DNA of 64,000 nucleotides from Variovorax sp. OK212 (GTDB lineage: Bacteria > Pseudomonadota > Gammaproteobacteria > Burkholderiales > Burkholderiaceae_C): contig NZ_FOLP01000008.1 of the NCBI RefSeq assembly GCF_900112425.1, positions 232,602 to 296,601 of the forward strand. The letters run 5' to 3'. A program made the translations under genes and the position numbers. Every line of letters begins with the position of its first letter. Position 1 is the first letter of the stretch. The notes under the pieces were generated by a model. It saw nothing but the letters and a program-made list of their open reading frames with translations. It was not told the origin of the DNA and made no database searches. Shown one piece after another: positions 35,770 through 43,322 of the stretch.

Positions 35770-36558
35770 TCAGCGAGATTTCTTTGCCGCGACCGGCCGC
35801 GATTTCTTCGGGAGCTTGGCCTTGGTGGCCGGGCGAGCAGCAGGGCGCGCCTTGCGCTTCGCGTTGCCCGGCACGTCACGGTCGGTCGCAATGGCGCGAG
35901 CGAACAGGGTGACCGCGCTGGCCGCCCATTCAGTGAGTTGCGCCGACGACGGCCTGGTGTCCGCGTGCGTCAGGCACCTGAGCTGCGCGTCGTTGCGAAC
36001 GAGCGAGAGGAACAGCGTCGCGGCGATGCTCGGCGCCAATCCACCGAGATCGGCTTCTTTGGCGGCAACCGCCTGCACCAGCGCTTGCGCCACCGGCACG
36101 GCCATGGCCGCCGGTCCCGACACATAGAACTTGCTGGACAGATCGGGGAAGCGGCGCGCCTCCGCGATCGCGACCCGGCACAGCGCGAGGCTGTCTTCGG
36201 ACAACACGATGCCGAGGTAGGTGCGCGCGAACGCCTGCAGCGTTTCCTTCAGCTTGCCGGGGCGATGGCTGATGTCGCGCATGGTTTGCATGGAGGCATC
36301 GATCTGCGCGGTGAGCACCGCGGCAAACAGCGCTTCCTTGTTCGCGTAGTGCGCGTAGACGGTGGCCTTGGAAACACCGGCCTCCTGCTGGATCATGTCC
36401 GTCGTCGCCGCACTGAAGCCGTGGCTGAAGAAGACCTTGCGCGCGGCCTGCAGCACGGTGGTCGCCTTCGTGCGCGTTCCCGTTTCTTCTGAGCCTGGCA
36501 ATGGCGCCTCGGGCGCCGTTGCGCGGGCGGAGCGCGAGGTCTTGGATGGTGTAGGCAT
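35770..36558 (-). CDS. TetR/AcrR family regulator with Lys/Arg/Ala-rich tail
   Basis: 262 residues from ATG 36558. Residues 1-30 are a Ser/Thr/Pro-rich lead; the TetR HTH spans about 35-85 (AARKVFFSHGFSAATTDMIQQEAGVSKATVYAHYANKE in part). An AefR-like ligand domain follows (VLSEDSLALCRVAIAEARRFPDL). The last 30 or so residues are strikingly basic (KRKARPAARPATKAKLPKKSR...), like bacterial histone-H1-type tails. It is downstream of the MFS gene on the same strand and may control it. Confidence 0.92.
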   Translation of the reverse strand: MPTPSKTSRSARATAPEAPLPGSEETGTRTKATTVLQAARKVFFSHGFSAATTDMIQQEAGVSKATVYAHYANKEALFAAVLTAQIDASMQTMRDISHRPGKLKETLQAFARTYLGIVLSEDSLALCRVAIAEARRFPDLSSKFYVSGPAAMAVPVAQALVQAVAAKEADLGGLAPSIAATLFLSLVRNDAQLRCLTHADTRPSSAQLTEWAASAVTLFARAIATDRDVPGNAKRKARPAARPATKAKLPKKSRPVAAKKSR

Positions 36559-36682
36559 GGGGTGGAACAGTCGCAGTCGGCGAACACGTTGCGTGCCCGA
36601 ATCGTACCGTACCGCTCGGTTCAGTGCAATCACCACCCCGCCTGCAAGGCTTAAGGCGGTGCCCTCTGGCTTCCCGCCGTTT

Positions 36683-38236
36683 TCAGGCGCGGCTCCACGC
36701 CACCAGCGGTTTCCAGGCGGCCTGCAACAGAACGCCCGCAATGCAGATGCAGGCGAACACCGCGAGGATCACGAAGTAGTCGAGCGCGCCCGTGAACAGT
36801 GCCTCTTGCGAGACCAGCTGCGAGAGCCGCGCCAATGCCATCCGTGGCGCGAGGGCGGGGTCGCCGTGCGCCGAGAAATGCTGCGTGGCCTGGTCGAGCC
36901 ACTGCTGCACCGGCGGCGACGTCATGGTCTCGCCGAAGCGCGTGTAGCGCACGGCGCTGCGCCATTGCAGGCAGAGCGTGGCCAATGCCGTGCCCGCGGC
37001 CACGCCGAACTGCCCGAGCATGTTCTTCACCTGGATGGCGTGCGAGAACGTGAGCGGGTCGTGCTGCACATTCCTGAAGGTCTGGATGGCGGTGGTCGGA
37101 AGAACGAGGATGACGAACGCGCCCATGCAGAAGAGGGCCGGCACGGCGCTGAGCCAGGGGTTGGCCGCTTCGCTCAGGCCGGCGAGGCGCACCGCGCCGA
37201 TCACGAGCGCGACGAAGCCCGCAACGTAGTAGCGCGTCGGGCCCTGGTGGCCCTTGAGCAGGCGCGACAGCACGATCCAGGTGGCCACGCCGCCGAGCGC
37301 GCCGATGCCGATGAAGCTGGCGGCCCGCTCCAGCGGCACGTCGAATGCCCGCTGCAGAAGCACCGGCAGCATGTAGTTGTCGGCACCGAGAACCAGGTAC
37401 GCGAGCGCGAACATGGCCAGGCCCACGAGGTAGCGGGCAGTCAGCAGCGGGTTGAACTGGATCAACGAGCCGCGCGATCCGCGGCCGTTCCTTGCGAGGA
37501 AGATCGCAATGCCCGCCACCCCCAATGCAATCGCGGCCCACAGGCGGCCAGGCGATTCGAAGTAGTGGAACGCCGCCTGCTGCAGGCAATGCAGCACGAC
37601 GAAGCTGCCGGCCATCAGCCCCGTCAGGCCGGCAGGATCGACTCGGGAGCGCGCATCCGGCGGCACCACGGACGCATCGTCGAGAACGAAGAGGGCCAGC
37701 AGCAGGAGCAGCGCCGCAGGCACCAGCAGCACCAGGAACGACAGGCGCCAGCTGTGCTGCGAGAGCGCGAACCCCACGAGAAAAGGGGCCAGCACCAGGC
37801 CCCACGCGATGCCGGCCGCGTAGAAGCGGATGCCGGTGAACCGCCGCGGCGACGGCGGAATGCGGTCCACGATCAGGCGCCCCGCGGTCATGAAAGAGGC
37901 ACAGCCCAACGCCATGGTCACGCGGCCCAGCAGGAACGCCGGCAGGCTGCCGCTGGTTCCGCAGACCAGCGCACCCAGTGCAAACGCGGCGGCCGACGAC
38001 ATCATCAGCGTGCGCCAGCCGAAGCGTTCGACCAGCCAGCGATGAAGACAGATGACACCGATGGCGACAACCGCGTAGGCCGTGGCGACCAGGCTGTACT
38101 CCTCGGGGCTCGCGCCGATGTCGCCCATCACCGGCGCGGCGCTGAAGGCCACTGTGCCGGTCTGCAGGAAATCGGCGAGCGGCAGGAGGCCGATGAGGGC
38201 ATGGAGCCAGAAGCTTCGGCGTTGGGCTGCATGCAT
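36683..38236 (-). CDS. MFS transporter, multidrug (DHA2/EmrB-like) type
   Basis: A 517-residue major facilitator with about 14 membrane segments. It has FGWRTLMMSSAAAFALGALVCG in the loop 2-3/helix 3 area and GRVTMALGCASFMTAGRLIVD near helix 4. Its length and helix number fit the 14-TMS DHA2 group of proton-driven drug exporters. The start at 38236 gives the normal short cytoplasmic N terminus (HAAQRRSFWLHAL). The TetR-type gene 124 bases downstream is the probable regulator. No membrane-fusion partner gene is adjacent. Confidence 0.9.
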   Translation of the reverse strand: MHAAQRRSFWLHALIGLLPLADFLQTGTVAFSAAPVMGDIGASPEEYSLVATAYAVVAIGVICLHRWLVERFGWRTLMMSSAAAFALGALVCGTSGSLPAFLLGRVTMALGCASFMTAGRLIVDRIPPSPRRFTGIRFYAAGIAWGLVLAPFLVGFALSQHSWRLSFLVLLVPAALLLLLALFVLDDASVVPPDARSRVDPAGLTGLMAGSFVVLHCLQQAAFHYFESPGRLWAAIALGVAGIAIFLARNGRGSRGSLIQFNPLLTARYLVGLAMFALAYLVLGADNYMLPVLLQRAFDVPLERAASFIGIGALGGVATWIVLSRLLKGHQGPTRYYVAGFVALVIGAVRLAGLSEAANPWLSAVPALFCMGAFVILVLPTTAIQTFRNVQHDPLTFSHAIQVKNMLGQFGVAAGTALATLCLQWRSAVRYTRFGETMTSPPVQQWLDQATQHFSAHGDPALAPRMALARLSQLVSQEALFTGALDYFVILAVFACICIAGVLLQAAWKPLVAWSRA

Positions 38237-38570
38237 ATCGGTCGTTTCTTCTCGCGGGCTAAAAGACGGGTTTCCGGGTGCTTGTGGCGAGATCTGGAAT
38301 CAGGAATCTTGTTCGGTGGATCGGTGCTGGAAAGTCTGCGCACGATTCGGCGCTGCACTCCGTCGGAATGGGAATCGCGCGGTTCGCGGCCTTGAAACAA
38401 TCGGCGCGCGAGAAACGAAGCGCGGGGCTGTCGAATCTCGCCTTGCCGTTCAGGCGGCATGCGCCGCGCTTGGCGCCGCATGCGGTCATTCCGTCGCACC
38501 CGGATAGCCTTCGACACGCCGGTGCGGCACAGTCGCACCCTCGACTTCATTGCCCGGAAGGAGCACCCGA
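38237..38570. other. Intergenic region, divergent MFS and DUF4188 genes
   Basis: 334 bases between divergent genes. Several short open frames overlap here but none has a ribosome binding site or recognisable family sequence. I see no clear operator palindrome. Confidence 0.5.
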
Positions 38571-39050
38571 ATGATTCGCAAAGAACGCCTCACCGCCAAG
38601 CTGGAGGGAGACTTCGTGGTGTTCCTCATCGGCATGCGCATCAACCAGCCCTTGAAGGTCCACAAGTGGCTGCCGGTTGCGGCGGCCATGCCCCGCATGC
38701 TCAAGGAGCTTTACCGTCAGCCGGAGCGCGGCCTGCTGCATGCCGAGTTCTGGTTCTCGCGCACGATCGTCGTGCTGCAGTACTGGCGCTCCATGGAGCA
38801 GCTGCTGGCCTATGCGAAAGACAAGGAAGCGGAGCACCTGCCGGCCTGGCGCGCGTTCAACAAGTCCGTCGGCACCGATGGCTCGGTGGGCATCTGGCAC
38901 GAGACCTATGCGGTCTCGCCGGGCACCTACGAGAACATCTACGTCAACATGCCGCCGTTCGGGCTCGGCCGCGCCGGAACGGCGCAGAGCGTGGTGGAAG
39001 CCAACCGCTCGGCGGCGGCTCGGCTGAAAGCCACGAGCGCGCAGGAGTGA
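38571..39050 (+). CDS. DUF4188 domain protein
   Basis: A 159-residue protein matching the DUF4188 family (VVFLIGMRINQPLKVHKWLPVAAAMPRM, FWFSRTIVVLQYWRSMEQLLAYA, HETYAVSPGTYENIYVNMPPFGL). The fold is thought to be a ferredoxin-like, monooxygenase- or haem-dehydratase-related dimer; no reaction is assigned here. ATG 38571 is preferred over 38550 because GGAAGGAG sits just upstream at the right distance. It ends before a strong terminator-like hairpin and appears monocistronic. Confidence 0.85.
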   Translation: MIRKERLTAKLEGDFVVFLIGMRINQPLKVHKWLPVAAAMPRMLKELYRQPERGLLHAEFWFSRTIVVLQYWRSMEQLLAYAKDKEAEHLPAWRAFNKSVGTDGSVGIWHETYAVSPGTYENIYVNMPPFGLGRAGTAQSVVEANRSAAARLKATSAQE

Positions 39051-39076
39051 TCTGACACCCTCCTTGCGCCCCCACC

Positions 39077-39100
39077 CGCCGGCGCGGCCGGCGTTTTGTT
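39077..39100 (+). terminator. Rho-independent terminator after DUF4188 gene
   Basis: CGCCGGC (39077-39083), loop GCG, and GCCGGCG (39087-39093) form a perfect 7-bp GC stem followed by TTTTGTT. It starts 27 bases after the stop codon, in the correct orientation. Confidence 0.85.
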
Positions 39101-39192
39101 AACTATCGGCGTACTTTCGGGTGCGCCTGCGCCCGTTCGACACACAAGATGCCCAAGGCGCCGCTGGAGGCCGAGGAGATAATTGTGTCCCG

Positions 39193-39360
39193 ATGAAACC
39201 GTGTCTTCATGCCCTCGATCGCCCCGTCATCCGCCTCGCGATGACGGTGATCGGCATCGGTTTCGGCACTGGTGCCGGAATTGACATCGGCATCGGCATC
39301 GGCATCGGCATCGCCGGCGGCAAGGCGCCGCAGCCGATGCCCCCAGGCCCGGCGCATTGA
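39193..39360 (+). CDS. Possible 55-residue Ile-Gly-repeat membrane peptide
   Basis: ATG 39193 opens a 55-codon frame: a basic N terminus (MKPCLHALDRPVIRLAM), a hydrophobic segment of alternating Ile-Gly (VIGIGFGTGAGIDIGIGIGIGIAGG) and a Pro-rich tail. The GIGIGI run comes from a hexanucleotide repeat. It ends nine bases before the sensor-kinase ATG, so it could be co-transcribed and act as a leader or small membrane partner. No ribosome binding site is obvious and the coding call is uncertain. Confidence 0.4.
   Translation: MKPCLHALDRPVIRLAMTVIGIGFGTGAGIDIGIGIGIGIAGGKAPQPMPPGPAH
39286..39315 (+). repeat. Hexanucleotide tandem repeat (ATCGGC)n
   Basis: Four perfect ATCGGC units at 39286-39309 followed by ATCGCC. 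Six-base units keep frame and encode Ile-Gly pairs in the small frame at 39193. Such a tract is prone to slippage. Confidence 0.9.
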
Positions 39361-39369
39361 ACCTCACCC

Positions 39370-41358
39370 ATGAGGCCCGTCAGCAAAGCTTGTCGGCAAG
39401 GCGGCCGATGGATCGCAAGGCTGTGGCTGGCCTTGTCGCTCGCCGTGCTGGCTTGCGCGCACGCCAGCGAATCGCCGACAGCGGACACGGTGCCCCCGCA
39501 CGATCGCGCACGCCACTTCACCCAGGCCGAGCTGCTGTCCGTTCCCGGCATCGGCTACGCCCTGCCTGCGCAACGCATCGAGGATGCGGCGTTGCCGAGC
39601 GAGGGCTGGAAAGAGGTCGATCTCCCGTACACCGCCGGCCGTGAACTGGTCCCCAGCGCGGCGGGCGGCGAGCGGACCGTCACCGACTGGTACCGCATCG
39701 ACCTGGCCGGACTGCCGCCCTCGACGCAGCCGCGCCTGCTCTATCTGCCGCGCTGGAAGACGCTCGGCCACATCGCGGTGTACGGCGACGGCGTGTTGCT
39801 CTACCAGTCGCATGGCAGCCCCATTCACAACGGCTACAACCATCCGCTGCTGCTGCCGCTGAACGCCACCGCCAATGCGCAGCCCCCTTCGTCGGTGCTG
39901 ATTGGCGTCAATCGCCTGCGCAGCAGCGGCAGCGGTTTCTCCACGGTGTGGGTGGGCGACGAAGACGCCCTGAGCTGGCGCTACCAGGTGCGCCAGTTGC
40001 TGCAGGTGCAATTGCCGTTCATGGGCAGCGCCGCGTTCCTGGCGGTCGGCCTGTTCGCGTTCGCGGTGTGGCTGGGCAAGCGGCGCGAATCGCTCTACCT
40101 GCTGTTCTTCGCCATCTCCGCGCTGGCCTTCCTGCGCATGCTGCACTACTACGTGGGCGGCAGCTACATCCCGCTGTCGGACGACTGGTTCGAATGGATG
40201 ACCGTGTCCAGCCTGCTCTGGCTGATCGTGGTCATCCACCTGTTCCTGCAGCGCCTGCACCAGCAGCCCTCGCCCTGGCTGACCCGCCTGGCGCTCGCGT
40301 TGACGCTGGCCTGCAATGTCGCGACGCTGCCGCACCTGTCGGCGTCGATCGTCAGCCTCTACCTGTTCACGCCGCTGCTCAACCTCATGGTGCTGCCGGT
40401 TGCGGTGCTGATCTTCGCGGTGAACCTGCGCAAGGCGCTGCGCGCGCAGTTGCCCGAAGGGCGCCTGGTGGCGGGCTGGACTGTGTTCGCGGTGGTGTTC
40501 ACTTCCTACGACGGCCTGCTGCAGAACAACCTGGTGAGCCCGGAGGCCGTGTACACCTCGCCCTACGCCATCATCGGCCTGTTCTTCGTGTTCTCGTACA
40601 TCATGTTCCAGCGTTACACCGACGCGTTCGCCGAGGTGGCGCGGCTGAACACCGGCCTGGCCCGGCGCCTGCAGGAGCGCGAGGCCGAGCTGGACCAGAG
40701 CTACCAGCGGCTGCGCGTGATCGAGAACCAGAACATGCTCAGCGCCGAACGCCGGCGCCTGATGCAGGACATGCACGACGGGCTGGGCTCCACGCTCATC
40801 AGCGCCATCCGCTCCGTGGAGCGCGGCGCCATGAGCGATGCAGAGATCTCCGTCGTGCTCAAGGGCTGCATGGAAGACCTGAAGCTGGTGATCGACTCCA
40901 TGGAAAGCGTCGACGCCGACCTGCTGCTGCTGCTCGCCACCTTGCGCTTTCGGCTGGCGCCGCGCATCGAGAGCGCGGGCGTCACGCTGCGCTGGGAGGT
41001 GCAGCCCGTGCCTGCGTTGTCCTGGCTCGACCCGAACAGCGCGCTGCACATCCTGCGGATCATGCAGGAGTGCGTGGCCAACGTGCTGCGCCACACCCAG
41101 GCCACCACCATCGGCGTCAGCACCGCAACGGTGGACGGCGGCGTGTGCGTGCGGATCGAAGACAACGGCGCGGGCTTTTCGGTGGACGAGGCCTTGCGCC
41201 GCGGCGGCCGCGGTCTGCACAACCAGCACCGCCGCGCGCTGGCCATCGGCGGAACGGTGAGCTGGGAATCGGGGAGCGCCGGCACGCGCTTCACGCTGTG
41301 GTTGCCGATTCATCGCGAGCTCGACGCCGACAAGATCGTGCGCCGCTTCGGCTCCTGA
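39370..41358 (+). CDS. Membrane sensor histidine kinase, NarL-type, with 7TM-DISM-like sensor
   Basis: 662 residues: signal/anchor (about 14-33), a periplasmic beta-rich region (50-215, DWYRIDLAGLPP, RLLYLPRWKTLGHIAVYGDGVLLY), seven predicted membrane segments (about 217-420) and a short coiled coil. The cytoplasmic kinase core has phospho-acceptor H469 in MQDMHDGLGS, N571 in ECVANVLRH and D598 in EDNGAGFS. The H-box with Asp-Gly-Leu-Gly is that of the HisKA_3/NarX class, which normally pairs with NarL-type regulators. No response regulator gene is present in the window, so it is an orphan here. Confidence 0.92.
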   Translation: MRPVSKACRQGGRWIARLWLALSLAVLACAHASESPTADTVPPHDRARHFTQAELLSVPGIGYALPAQRIEDAALPSEGWKEVDLPYTAGRELVPSAAGGERTVTDWYRIDLAGLPPSTQPRLLYLPRWKTLGHIAVYGDGVLLYQSHGSPIHNGYNHPLLLPLNATANAQPPSSVLIGVNRLRSSGSGFSTVWVGDEDALSWRYQVRQLLQVQLPFMGSAAFLAVGLFAFAVWLGKRRESLYLLFFAISALAFLRMLHYYVGGSYIPLSDDWFEWMTVSSLLWLIVVIHLFLQRLHQQPSPWLTRLALALTLACNVATLPHLSASIVSLYLFTPLLNLMVLPVAVLIFAVNLRKALRAQLPEGRLVAGWTVFAVVFTSYDGLLQNNLVSPEAVYTSPYAIIGLFFVFSYIMFQRYTDAFAEVARLNTGLARRLQEREAELDQSYQRLRVIENQNMLSAERRRLMQDMHDGLGSTLISAIRSVERGAMSDAEISVVLKGCMEDLKLVIDSMESVDADLLLLLATLRFRLAPRIESAGVTLRWEVQPVPALSWLDPNSALHILRIMQECVANVLRHTQATTIGVSTATVDGGVCVRIEDNGAGFSVDEALRRGGRGLHNQHRRALAIGGTVSWESGSAGTRFTLWLPIHRELDADKIVRRFGS

Positions 41359-41464
41359 GCGTCGCGATTCGCGACGATCTTGTTACTCCCTGCTTGCGCT
41401 CCCGCGCCCCTAAATTTGCCCCCACGCCACCCGGCGTTCGAACGACTTCGAAAGGGCAATAGAA

Positions 41465-41878
41465 ATGAGCCAGACCTACACCGGCGGTTGCGCGTGCGGC
41501 GCGATCCGTTATGAAATTTCAGGCGAGCCGATCGTGCAGAACCACTGCCAGTGCCGCGACTGCCAGCACAAGAGCGGTACCGGCCACGGCTCGTACCTCA
41601 CGTTCCCGCGCGGCGGCGTGAAGCACAGCGGGCAGGCGACACTGTGGGACCTGGCCGGCGACAGCGGCAACACCAAGACCCGCGCGTTCTGCCCGGCCTG
41701 CGGCTCGCCCGTGTACATGACCTTCGCGGCGATGCCCGACATCTTCACCGTGCACGCCGCGAGCCTCGACGACCCGGCGCGTTTCCAGCCGCAGCTGGTC
41801 ACGTACGCCGTTCGCGCCCATGCGTGGGACCAGCTGGACCCGGCGTTGCCGAAGTTCGACAGGATGCCGCCGATGTGA
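41465..41878 (+). CDS. GFA family (CENP-V/glutathione-dependent formaldehyde-activating-like) protein
   Basis: 137 residues with the zinc-binding Cys pattern of the GFA family: GGCACGAIRYE (first pair), HCQCRDCQHKSGTG (second group) and FCPACGSPVY (third pair). Members bind structural zinc; only one founding member was linked to the formaldehyde-glutathione reaction, so no substrate is claimed. AAAGGG upstream of ATG 41465 is a fair ribosome binding site. The gene is alone, convergent with the M20 peptidase gene across a short hairpin. Confidence 0.92.
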   Translation: MSQTYTGGCACGAIRYEISGEPIVQNHCQCRDCQHKSGTGHGSYLTFPRGGVKHSGQATLWDLAGDSGNTKTRAFCPACGSPVYMTFAAMPDIFTVHAASLDDPARFQPQLVTYAVRAHAWDQLDPALPKFDRMPPM

Positions 41879-41880
41879 GC

Positions 41881-41901
41881 CCGCCGGAAGTCGGCCGGCG
41901 G
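41881..41901. terminator. Hairpin between convergent genes
   Basis: CCGCCGG (41881-41887) and CCGGCGG (41895-41901) pair perfectly around a 7-base loop between two converging stop codons. No U-tract follows on either strand, so it is only a possible bidirectional terminator. Confidence 0.4.
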
Positions 41902-41908
41902 TGCGGCC

Positions 41909-43213
41909 TCAGCCGATCTTGTTCACCCCGCACCACCGCGCCATGAACACCGCCAGCACCGCCGTCACCTGCATCACGCTGTCGATCGACACCCACTCGT
42001 CGATGCCGTGGATGTTGGCGCCGCCCGAGGGGCCGTAGCAGATGGCGGGCGTCTCGCCGTAGAGGTTGAAGAACTTCGCGTCGGTGGTGCCGGTGAAGGC
42101 CGTGGGGGTGAGCACCTTGCCGACGATGTCCTGGTGGCACTTCGACAGCGCCACGACGATGGGCGCGTCCGAAGGCACCTCGCAGCCGTCCGCCTGGAAG
42201 CCCTCGTACACGATCTTGTAGCTCAGCGCGGCATGGGCCGGGTGCGCCTCGTAGGCGGCGGCCAGCAGCGCCTCGACCTCGGCCTTCACCTTCTCCACCT
42301 TCATGTCGGGGTAGAAGCCCAGGCGCACGTCGGCGCGGCAGGCCGAGGGCACCGACGAGGCCCATTCGCCGCCGCTGATCTTGCCCAGGTTGAAGTTCAC
42401 CGGGTGGTTGTGGTGCGCGAAGGTGCGGTAGCGCGCGCTCGGTGCGTTCCACTTGTCCTCGAGCTTCTTCAGCTCGTTGAAGAGGTACATGGTGAAGTCG
42501 ATGGCGCCCACGCCGGTCTGCGCGATCGAGGCATGCACGGGCTTGCCCAGCACCTCGATGGCGAGCCACAGCACGCCCATCTGGCAGGTCATGACGCCGT
42601 CGGCCGCCACCGGCTCGGTGATGACGGCCGCGTCGGCGCGGTAGCCCTCCACCAGGCAGGCCAGCGCACCGTTGCCGGTGCATTCCTCTTCGATCACCGA
42701 CTGGAAGTACACCGGCGACGCAGGCTCCAGCCCCAGCGACTTCAGCGCCTTGTAGGCCATGGTGTACGCGATGATGCCGGCCTTCATGTCCGACGAGCCG
42801 CGCCCGTACAGCCGGTCGCCTTCGACCTTGCCGGAGAACGGCGGGTGCGTCCACAGCACCTCGGCGCCCGTGGGCACCACGTCGATGTGGCCGTTGAAGA
42901 TCAGCGAGTTGCCCTTGAACGGACCGGTGGGGCGGTGGATGCCCACCACGTTCGTGCGTCCGTCGTACGAGACGATCGAGGGCGAATAGCCCGGGTGGGC
43001 GCGCAGCTTCTCCTCGTCGATCTGGAACTCGTCCACCTGCAGGCCGAGCGCGCCGAAGGCGTCCGCCATGAAGCGCTGTGCGCTCTGCTCGTGCCCGAGA
43101 AGGGAAGGGTGCGTGACCAGCTCGCTCAGCATGGTGACGGCTTCGTCGCGCAGGGCATGCGCAGCGGCAACGATGGCGGCTTCGTCGGCCTGGATGGGGG
43201 TGGCTTCTTTCAT
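41909..43213 (-). CDS. M20 family metallopeptidase (ArgE/DapE type)
   Basis: A 434-residue zinc peptidase/deacylase. Metal and catalytic residues visible are H109 and D111 (NGHIDVV), D142 (GSSDMKAG), the E175-E177 cluster (VIEEECTG) and E200 (ITEP). A C-terminal His lies in GGANIHGIDEW. The central dimerisation domain holds GKPVHASIAQTGVGA. ArgE/DapE/carboxypeptidase G2-like enzymes remove acyl groups or amino acids; the exact substrate is not evident. The gene is monocistronic, convergent with the GFA gene. Confidence 0.92.
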   Translation of the reverse strand: MKEATPIQADEAAIVAAAHALRDEAVTMLSELVTHPSLLGHEQSAQRFMADAFGALGLQVDEFQIDEEKLRAHPGYSPSIVSYDGRTNVVGIHRPTGPFKGNSLIFNGHIDVVPTGAEVLWTHPPFSGKVEGDRLYGRGSSDMKAGIIAYTMAYKALKSLGLEPASPVYFQSVIEEECTGNGALACLVEGYRADAAVITEPVAADGVMTCQMGVLWLAIEVLGKPVHASIAQTGVGAIDFTMYLFNELKKLEDKWNAPSARYRTFAHHNHPVNFNLGKISGGEWASSVPSACRADVRLGFYPDMKVEKVKAEVEALLAAAYEAHPAHAALSYKIVYEGFQADGCEVPSDAPIVVALSKCHQDIVGKVLTPTAFTGTTDAKFFNLYGETPAICYGPSGGANIHGIDEWVSIDSVMQVTAVLAVFMARWCGVNKIG

Positions 43214-43322
43214 GAACCCATTCTTTCAGCGGGGCGCCGCGCGCACCGTTGGGAATGGGCCTCGGACTGTCGCGGATGCGCCGTTCTGAGGGCTGGCGCA
43301 TCCGCGACGGTGGCACGCGCGG

